From Macrotis lagotis (Eukaryota > Chordata > Mammalia > Peramelemorphia > Peramelidae), in contig NC_133658.1 in assembly GCF_037893015.1 (NCBI RefSeq), forward strand, positions 139,419,822 to 139,483,821: a DNA stretch of 64,000 nucleotides, given 5' to 3'. The notes beneath the pieces were generated by a model. The model searched no databases and was not told the DNA's origin. It saw only the letters and a program-made list of their open reading frames with translations. Made by a program: the position numbers and the translations under genes. Shown here piece after piece: positions 56,870 to 64,000 of the stretch (within the stretch, counting starts at the first letter, position 1; every line of letters begins with the position of its first letter).

Positions 56870-57035
56870 AATATGGAATCTCTGGATGCTGGGTTTGGAG
56901 TCAGGAAGACCTGGATTTATACCCCACTTATCAGCTATGTGACCTGAAAAAGTCACATGGACCTCAGTTTGCTCACTAAAATGAGTGTATTGTATTGGAG
57001 GACCCCTAAAAGTTCCCTTCCACCTCTAAATCGAG
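56870..57035 (+). repeat. MIR SINE remnant
   Basis: GGTTTGGAGTCAGGAAGACC, CAGCTATGTGACCTGAAAAA and CTCAGTTTGCTCACTAAAAT in MIR order. Confidence 0.65.
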
Positions 57036-59499
57036 GAGACTGATGGCCTTTGTAAACAAGGACTCCTCTGCTTTGCCTGCTTGTTATCAGATGGGCTCTC
57101 TCCAAGCCCCTGCCACCAACATCACCCATCCTATCACCCTTACCTTGGCTGAGCAAGGGCTGTGAGCCTCTCTGGCAAGCCTTCAGATCTGTGCTTGACC
57201 TGGCTGCCAATCTCCAAAATAAAATCAATGTGTGACCTTATTCACCAGATGTCCTGAAGAAACGAGCACAAACCAGGGCCAACGGGGAAGCCAAGAAGGG
57301 AAGATGAGAAGTGGGGGAGGGGGGTGGGGAAGAAGAAAGAAAAACTTGGCTGGACATGAAAGGTGTCTTGTCTGTCTGTTCTCTATTAGGAGCAATTCTC
57401 TTGCAATCTGCAACCTCGACATAATTCTCCCAACCAGAAACTCTCCAGAGAGATAATGTCAGAAGGAAAAACAAACGGAATCGCATCTTCTGAGGACAAA
57501 GTCACTTAAAAACCTATTTGGGGGGAAAGAGGGGAGATGTCAGCGAGTCCGGGAGAGAATATTCTTGACAGCGGGGCACATATGGGGAATCGTTTACCCT
57601 AGGACATGACAAAGAGAGGAAGGAGGGGAGAGGAGGGAGAAGCAAGAAGGAGGGGGGCCACCAGGAGGGTAGGGGGTGCCGGGTCTGTTTATAGTTGGTC
57701 CCGGGAGACCCTATTTGAGGCGCCTCCTCTCTGCTGGCCTCTTGGTGAGCCCCCAAGCCTCTCTCTCTGAGACAGGGTCTCGGCACCAACTCTTTGGGGC
57801 CTGGTTGTTTATGGTCTCTTGTTCATGCTGAGAAATTCCAAGGGGCCTCTATCTATCTTGAAGCTTTCCAGCTGCCTGTCCTCAAAGGGTGACTGGAAGC
57901 AGCCAGAACCTAGGAGGGATTTAGCATGACTATCATCTTTGGGGAAATTCTCCCTAGTGTTTCCCCTCCCCATCCCCAGTCACCCACATGATTGGCCCAG
58001 GTCTAGACCACAACTGACCTGGAGCTTTTGTCTACAGTGGACGAAGGGCCCAGTCTACAGAGAACCTTAGACTGATTAAACCTTAATACTTACTCTTGGT
58101 CTGGCTTTGGCCCAAGTCGGGTCTCAGTATTTGGGGAAGTGATCCCCACTCAACTCACCCAACAGGAATAGTGAGGGGGGTAAGGGTAGAGGGAAAGGTG
58201 CTAGACTAATAGGGAGATAGGAGAGGGGGCAGCTCTGTACTTTTGATTCTAGGGAAGGCATCCCTTGCTTCAGAAGGAAATATTTTTCAAAATGAAGGAG
58301 GAAGAGAAAAGCTAATCAGAAGAGGGAATGAAGTGGGTTTTCCTGCCTTCCAGACTTGTTTATTACTTAGATATCTGATTTCAGTAGAGGAAACTGTTGC
58401 TGAAGCAAGATTTTTATTGGCCACCGGCTAGAGGAATTCAGGGTTTGCTTTTGACTTGGCTGCCTCAGAACACGAGCACGGAAGAGTATTCACTGCTTTG
58501 ATGGGGAGCTCAGCATCATGGCCCCCAAGGATTCCCTGTTTTCATGGTGTCAAGGGGAAAGGGGCCAGAGTTGGATGTGAATGGCCTAGGGAGATGTTCC
58601 AACATGGAGAGCAGGCTTACCAAGATCTGAGCTTGCCTTTCGGGAGCTGGGGGGAGAAGCAGGGACCCTGCCACGCTGGACCCTCCGAGATGGCAAGAGA
58701 GGGCTTGAAGGCAGCAGGAGGGTTCTGGGAAGTGTAGCCTGAGGAGCTGGGAAGGCTAAAGTTAGAGGGCCTCAGTACTGATGGTTTCAATGTGTTGGGT
58801 AGAAAAAGCCAGAGATTTGCACGGAGAGAGCCCCTGCCAACACTGGCCTCTGGGCTGTGGGCTGGGGAGGCATCTCCAGCTGTGGTGCAGACCAGGCTGG
58901 GATACTGCCTCTCCTGGTCCTTGATTTGTGGGACTTCTTAGAGGGTCTCCTGGTAGAAAGGCCCCCTTGGGGGTCTGGAAGCTAAAGAAGCACAAATATG
59001 TCTAGACTAGAAGGTCCTTTGAAAAAACTTTCATGATTCCTACTAATTCCTCAAAGGAAAACATCCCTGGTTTCAGGGAGGGAAAAAAAGTGGGAATCAA
59101 TCCATCAACAGGCATATATTTAATGTGCCAGGTCCTGGGGATACAAAGACAAAAATAAAACTACCCCTCCAGCTCTAAGAAGGAGGCTGTTGTTCTGCAG
59201 CTCTTTCCCTCAATTCACGGGGACCCCACCCCAGGCATTCCCTGCCTCTCCCTCTGCCTCTGACAGTGTCCAGCTTGGTCTCACTCCCCATCACTTTCTC
59301 CATCTTTTTTTCTTCTTTCTACTTATAATGAAAGGGATTTCATTTTGTCAATTTTATGGATAAATTCGATGCTGGTAACTGGACTACTCTGAATTTGCAA
59401 AAGACCAATGATAGAATAAGACACAAAAATCCCATCTTCTATCATTTCCTGCTTCCCTCCCACATTACCTCCATTTTATCTGGTATGTTGTCTGTCTAC

Positions 59500-59635
59500 C
59501 ATTGTCTATGTGTTGTCACCCCATTGATCGAGAGCTTCTTGAGAGCAGGGGCTGTCCTTTACCTTAATTTGTAGCCCAGCTCTTGGAAATGTATTTGGCA
59601 TACAGTGAATGCTTAATAAATGCCTATTGACCTGG
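59500..59635 (+). repeat. L2 LINE 3' end
   Basis: GAGCTTCTTGAGAGCAGGGG, then TTTGGCATACAGTGAATGCT and TAATAAATGCCTATTG, the typical L2 terminus. Confidence 0.7.
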
Positions 59636-59739
59636 CACAATACATTGTTAGAGATAGTCAGTGGTTAGGGAGAAGAGTTATTGCGAAGTTGAAAGCATTC
59701 CAAAAAAGTAGTTATAATTTTAAAAAATGAATTGTAATT

Positions 59740-59905
59740 GGACTCAGAGAAATTGAGTGCCAATTCTAACTCTACCATTTATTATCTGTATGACTTTAGG
59801 TAAGTTGACTTTACTCCTTTGAAACTCATTCATCTATAAAATGAGTTATCCTATAATCCCTAAATCCCTAATCCCTTCCAGCTTTAGATTTATGATCCAC
59901 TGACT
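59740..59905 (+). repeat. MIR SINE remnant
   Basis: CTCTACCATTTATTATCTGT, ATGACTTTAGGTAAGTTGAC and CATCTATAAAATGAGTTATC. Confidence 0.6.
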
Positions 59906-59909
59906 CAAC

Positions 59910-59987
59910 TTCCCTCTCCTTCCCTTCTCCTCCCCTCCCTTCCCCTCTCCTCCTCTTTCCTCCCCTCTCCTCTCCTTCTCTCTTTCC
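59910..59987. repeat. 78-nt pure pyrimidine tract
   Basis: Nearly only C and T on the plus strand (CTTCCCTCTCCTTCCCTTCT and on). Triplex (H-DNA) formation is possible for such tracts. Confidence 0.85.
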
Positions 59988-60089
59988 ACCCCACCCATTT
60001 AGAGGAAAGAAAAATATCAAATCTTCAAAGAAATATATATATCTTCAGTGTTTATGCCTCTTTTTCTGACTTTGTATATGTGTTTCTGA

Positions 60090-60092
<3 letters not shown>

Positions 60093-60138
<46 letters not shown>
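60093..60138. repeat. (TG)23 microsatellite
   Basis: Uninterrupted TG run, flanked by unique sequence. Confidence 0.97.
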
Positions 60139-60140
<2 letters not shown>

Positions 60141-60411
60141 AAATGACATCACTGTTAAAGACAAATTACAGTGTGTCTGACTGTGACTTAGACCAATACA
60201 AGTTTGGAATGTTCTACCATAGGTTGGGCACAAATAGTCCATGTGAATACTTGGAGTATGTATGCAAGAACGTTTGCCTGTAGCCCTATGAGGTGTTTTT
60301 TAGTATTTCTTATGTTCTTTATCATGCTCACCAAACATGCATTAGGTCTTTTTGTCAATGTGAACTCTTTGACACTTTATTTACTGTGTGTCCTTTGAAA
60401 AAAGGGCAATT

Positions 60412-60721
60412 GAAGGAACTAGATGGTGAAGTGGATAAAGTGTTGGCCTTGGAGTCAGGAGAATCTGAGTTCAAATCTGACCTCAGACATTTCCTAGCTG
60501 CTTCATCTTGGGCAAGTCACTTAACCATGATTGCCAATCTATGGTCATCCTATTTCATATCTGGTCAATGGACCCAGATGAGTCTGGAGGAGAAAGTGAG
60601 GCTGGTGACTTAGCACATCATCCTTCACTTAAATCCAGTTCGTGTGCTTGTCATGGCATCACCTCCCTGACGTGATGGTCTTCTCTGAGAAGGACAAACA
60701 TCATCATCATCATCATCATCC
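60412..60721 (+). repeat. third SINE type, about 300 bp, with (CAT)n tail
   Basis: Head GGAACTAGATGGTGAAGTGG, B-box region GAGTTCAAATCTGACCTCAG and 3' end TGAGAAGGACAAACATCATC, followed by seven CAT units. The same family appears in reverse at 61290-61592. Confidence 0.75.
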
Positions 60722-61289
60722 TATAGTAGGTCTAAGGATGCACATTTTGGTGGGAAGGAAAAAGAAGAAGCTTAGGAACAAGCTTTCTGGAGCCAAGGGC
60801 CTGCCTGAGTCAGTAGCTTCCTAGCCCTGAGTTGTAAGCAGAAGCAAAAGGTCCATACTAGAGGGTTGGAGAAAGGAGGTAATTTAAATGAGATCGTATT
60901 TCTAAATGGCCTCACATATCATATTGCCTGAAACATAGTAGGTCATAAAGGATTATTCCTTCCCCCTTCCCTCCATGATATAGGTGAGCTTATGCCTTTA
61001 AAATCAGCCTGAAAGCCCCAGAGCACAGAAGCCTCAAGCCTGACTATGCTGCATGTTCAACAAAAAGAATTGAAAGTTACCTAAATTATCTCTATGATCT
61101 TGGGCAAGGCCTCAGTTTCCTCCTCTGTCAGATATATCATTTTGCTCAAATGTTCTCCAAAGACCCTCTTGGCTCAAATATTTTGCATCTTATATCAAAA
61201 ATATAGTGCTCATCCTAGTTTGATCAATAGTCAACTATGTGATTTAAATTATTCTAGACCAGTTCACAGAATAAAATGATATTTTGGCC

Positions 61290-61592
61290 TTCATTCTTGA
61301 AGAAGACAGTAATGTCAGGGGAGGTGATGTCATGACAAGTACATAATTTGGATTTGAGTGAGGGGTTGTTGTGTTAAGTCCCCAGTCTCACTTTCTCTTC
61401 CAGAGCCATCTGGGTCCAGGGGCTAGATATGAATCAGGATGATTGGAGATGGCCCTGGATGGGAGACAATCAGAGTTAAGTGACTTGTCCAAAGTCACAC
61501 AGCTAGTAAGTGTCAAATGTCTGAAGTTTGAATACAAGTCCTCCTGACTCCAGGGTTGGTGTTCTACTCACTTCATCATTTAACTGCCCTCA
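61290..61592 (-). repeat. third SINE type, about 300 bp, full length
   Basis: Reverse copy: TCATTCTTGAAGAAGACAGT (3' end), TCTGGGTCCAGGGGCTAGAT, GACTTGTCCAAAGTCACACA, and the head complement CATCATTTAACTGCCC at the right. Confidence 0.75.
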
Positions 61593-61869
61593 CAGGATAA
61601 TACAATTTTAACTATTAGAGATCATCTAGTTTTTATCCTCTCAATTTACAGATTAAAAGCATGACTTTAGGGATATGATTGTTTTGCCCCAAATCACCAA
61701 ATGTTCCTTAAGGACCTAAAAAGCACAGTGTTAAGTGTTTCATTTACCAACCACCAACAACAACAAAAGACACCTTAGTTGAAAGCAAAAAAAAAAAAAA
61801 CAAAAAAAAAACAGCAGAGCAGAGCAGAAAAAAATGACAAGTAAGATTTCTCAAAAAAAGTGTAAACTG

Positions 61870-62020
61870 GGGTGGCTAGGTGGTGCAGGATAAAGCACCG
61901 GCCCTGGAGTCAGGCATACCTGAGTTCAAATCCGGCCTCAGACACTTAATAATTACCTAGTTGTGTAGCCTTGGGCAAGCTACTTAACCCCATTTGACTT
62001 GCAAAAAAAAAAAAAATTCT
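61870..62020 (+). repeat. marsupial tRNA-derived SINE
   Basis: GGGGTGGCTAGGTGGTGCAG head with a 4-bp gap (CAGGATAAAG for CAGTGGATAAAG), then the full body and A tail. An imperfect duplication AAAAAGTGTAAA / AAAACGTGTAAA flanks it. Confidence 0.88.
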
Positions 62021-62029
62021 AAAAAACGT

Positions 62030-62920
62030 GTAAATTCACCTATCAGTTGCCAGCCTACCGGGGAAGGAAGGCTACCCGTACACTTAACAGCTCAAACGTC
62101 AGTCCTTAGATACTGCAGAGATACAGATGAACTAATGATTTCAGTAGAATTGATTGATTGACCAGAGGAGGTTTCTCAGCTAAACTGGAGTCATTTGCTG
62201 TTCTATCTCCCCTGCAGTTTTTCTCTTTAATTAATACTTGTTGCTTCTTATTAACTACATTGTTGCTCTCTGCTACCTGCTGTGAGATCCCTTCCTCCTT
62301 AGAGGACGATGTCTGGTAGCTCTTTAGTCCCAGGAAACATCTTTGTCCCTTCTGAGATGCAAACTCTAGTCAACTAGAAGCATTATAGGAAATTTTAAGT
62401 CTATTTTTCGAACTGCCTTTCTTCTAGCTGACCTTTATCCTTAGCTCATTTGGGGTTAAATAATATCTTTTAACTCCTGTCATAGTCTTGTTGTTTATAT
62501 ACATCTCTTCAAAACATTCTTGGGACTCCACTTAGCAAAATTGTAATAGAACTGTGTGAAACAAAGTTTGTTTGTTTTTGTAAATCCCACAATGCTCCTG
62601 GTATTCATGCAAATCAATTTGGGGCAAGACCTAAAGGTCTAAGTAGAGCTGGTTACCTCTTCCTTAGTTCCTGTATTCCATATGCTTACTTTTGCCAACA
62701 TATTTGTGTCAGCAGCATCAATTATCTTTTCAAATGTTATAAAAAATAAAAGCCTGGAGAGGAAAGAGGTCTTAGTGTATTACAAAGTCAATATGAGTCA
62801 ATTTATGAAATACTGGCATTGTACATAAATTCTTCCTTTAATTGCTAATGCCTTCTCCCCTTTAATTGCCTATATTTACTTTGTATAATTAGTATTTACT
62901 TATAAATGTATTATTTTCTC
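62030..62920. other. downstream flank, no gene seen
   Basis: AT-rich sequence without recognised repeat or exon. Confidence 0.45.
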
Positions 62921-62924
62921 CCTT

Positions 62925-63050
62925 CATAAGAATGTAAATTCTTTGAGGATAGATGATTCTTTTTGTCTTGGTATCTCCAGTGCCTAACAACTCCTACCCA
63001 TAACTGGTGCCTAATAAATGCTTATTAAATGAATTGAATGAATGAATAGG
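62925..63050 (+). repeat. L2 LINE 3' end
   Basis: AAGAATGTAAATTCTTTGAG, GTATCTCCAGTGCCTAACAA and the TAATAAATGCTTATTAAATG end followed by AATGAATGAA are the L2 terminus. Confidence 0.8.
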
Positions 63051-63240
63051 ATTTGACTATTAAAAACTAATTAAGCAAGAGATTACTAGTAAAAAAAAAA
63101 GCAATATTACAGGCTCTAATGCAGGAAAGCCAATGTAGTAATGTTACCATTGGACTGAATTCATGAATAAAAAGGAAAACAATTGCAGGAAGGATTAGAA
63201 AACAAAAGTCAAAAATTTGCTGCTTAAATGAAACATCTTG

Positions 63241-63390
63241 GGACAGCTAGGTGGTGCAGTGGATAGAGTGCCAGCCCTGGAGTCAGGAGGACCTGAGTTC
63301 AAAATCATCCTCAGTCACTTAATTACCTAGCTGTGTGGCTTTGGGCAAACCACTTAACCCCATTGCCTTGAAAAAAACTAAAAAAAAGTA
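63241..63390 (+). repeat. marsupial tRNA-derived SINE
   Basis: GGACAGCTAGGTGGTGCAGT head through the CCATTGCCTTGAAAAAAACT tail. A loose duplication around GAAACAT flanks it. Confidence 0.88.
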
Positions 63391-63747
63391 AAAAGAAAGA
63401 AACATATCTCTTGCATACAGCAGGTGTTGTTTATTTTTTTTGGTCCTGAATCCCATTGACAATTCTATGGAATCTAGCTATTCTTCCTCAGAATGCTCCC
63501 ACATTCATAACTGAAGGCAATTCCAAATTTCAGTTAGAAGTTAATGAAGATAGATATGAAATTTTTGTCATCCAAGTTCATTAACTCCACCACAGTTTAA
63601 TAGACCCTGACATAGAAGATTGACATGCAGATCTAAAGTGAAAGACTGAAATAAAAATCTGCTGTATGTTGAAATTATGACTTTTCATAAGATAATAACA
63701 AGCAAAAATACTGTTAAGAAAGACACACAGAAAGCTATATTATTATT

Positions 63748-63905
63748 TTTTTTTTCTTTAGGTTTTTGCTAGGCAATGGGGTTAAGTAGCTTGCCCAAGG
63801 CCACACAGCTAGGTAATTATTAAGTGTCTGAGACCGGAATTGAACCCAGGTACTCCTGACTCCAGGGCCAGTGCTTTATCTACTGCACCACCTAGCCGCC
63901 CCAAC
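63748..63905 (-). repeat. marsupial tRNA-derived SINE, full length
   Basis: Reverse copy with AGCTTGCCCAAGGCCACACA and the head complement CACCACCTAGCCGCCCC. A perfect 13-bp target duplication CTATATTATTATT lies at 63735-63747 and 63906-63918. Confidence 0.92.
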
Positions 63906-64000
63906 CTATATTATTATTAAGGCACCATATATAATGAAAAACACTATTATTAAATATACATGCAAATGATACAGCAACCACGTTCATAAAGGAAAAGTTA

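Larger units (their letters stand above)
55690..59090. other. repeat-poor, G-rich stretch downstream of PLPBP
   Basis: Apart from two MIR remnants this 3.4 kb has no recognised mobile element, unlike everything around it. It includes G-runs at 56138-56158 and 57610-57680. No exon is recognised. In human the next gene downstream is ADGRA2, so regulatory sequence is possible but not shown. Confidence 0.45.

Noticed and set aside
57225-57486. Overlapping 65-82-codon frames on both strands
   Set aside because: Purine-rich sequence with few stops; no splice context or family match.
54040-64000. Search for an ADGRA2 first exon downstream of PLPBP
   Set aside because: No CpG island with a signal-peptide start or any GPR124-like exon was found; the gene probably begins beyond the window.

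Overview
The window is nuclear DNA from a marsupial. It holds two complete, intron-rich, same-strand protein-coding genes, ERLIN2 (coding exons 1811-21322) and PLPBP, also called PROSC (coding exons 38444-52516), in the order and orientation known from human 8p11.23. The marsupial call rests on the repeats: about twenty copies of a roughly 150-bp tRNA-derived SINE typical of marsupial genomes, a second marsupial SINE type, many L1 3' ends, and older MIR, L2 and CR1/L3 remnants. The SINE resembles what I recall of an opossum SINE1-type consensus, but I cannot fix the species from sequence alone.

Layout. 1-1795 is the 5' flank or first intron of ERLIN2; its promoter lies outside the window. 1796-21322 holds eleven coding exons of ERLIN2 (339 aa, same length as human, every exon phase closes). 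21323 to about 22400, perhaps 23890, is its 3' UTR. About 23.9-37.4 kb is AT-rich intergenic sequence full of L1, SINE, MIR, L2 and CR1/L3 pieces, and contains a perfect 180-bp inverted repeat (35258-35720). About 37.5-39.06 kb is a CpG island with the PLPBP promoter and first exon. 38444-52516 holds eight coding exons of PLPBP (269 aa), with a nested L1/SINE insertion filling most of intron 1. 52517 to about 53.8 kb is the PLPBP 3' UTR with a long TG repeat. 53.8-64 kb is downstream sequence with no exon I can recognise; in human the next gene is ADGRA2.

The two genes do unrelated jobs. ERLIN2 is an SPFH-domain ER membrane scaffold that works in degradation of activated IP3 receptors and in sterol control. 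PLPBP is a soluble pyridoxal-phosphate carrier of the YggS family. They are neighbours by conserved synteny, not an operon.

I saw no CRISPR array, bacterial-type operon or RNA gene, and no convincing new biological system. The points most worth a second look are the exact 180-bp inverted repeat between the genes, an overlapping out-of-frame uORF at the PLPBP start where human has an in-frame upstream Met, a poor splice donor on ERLIN2 coding exon 8, an L1 end sitting about 50 bp from the PLPBP exon 2 acceptor, and an unidentified protein-like antisense frame downstream of ERLIN2.
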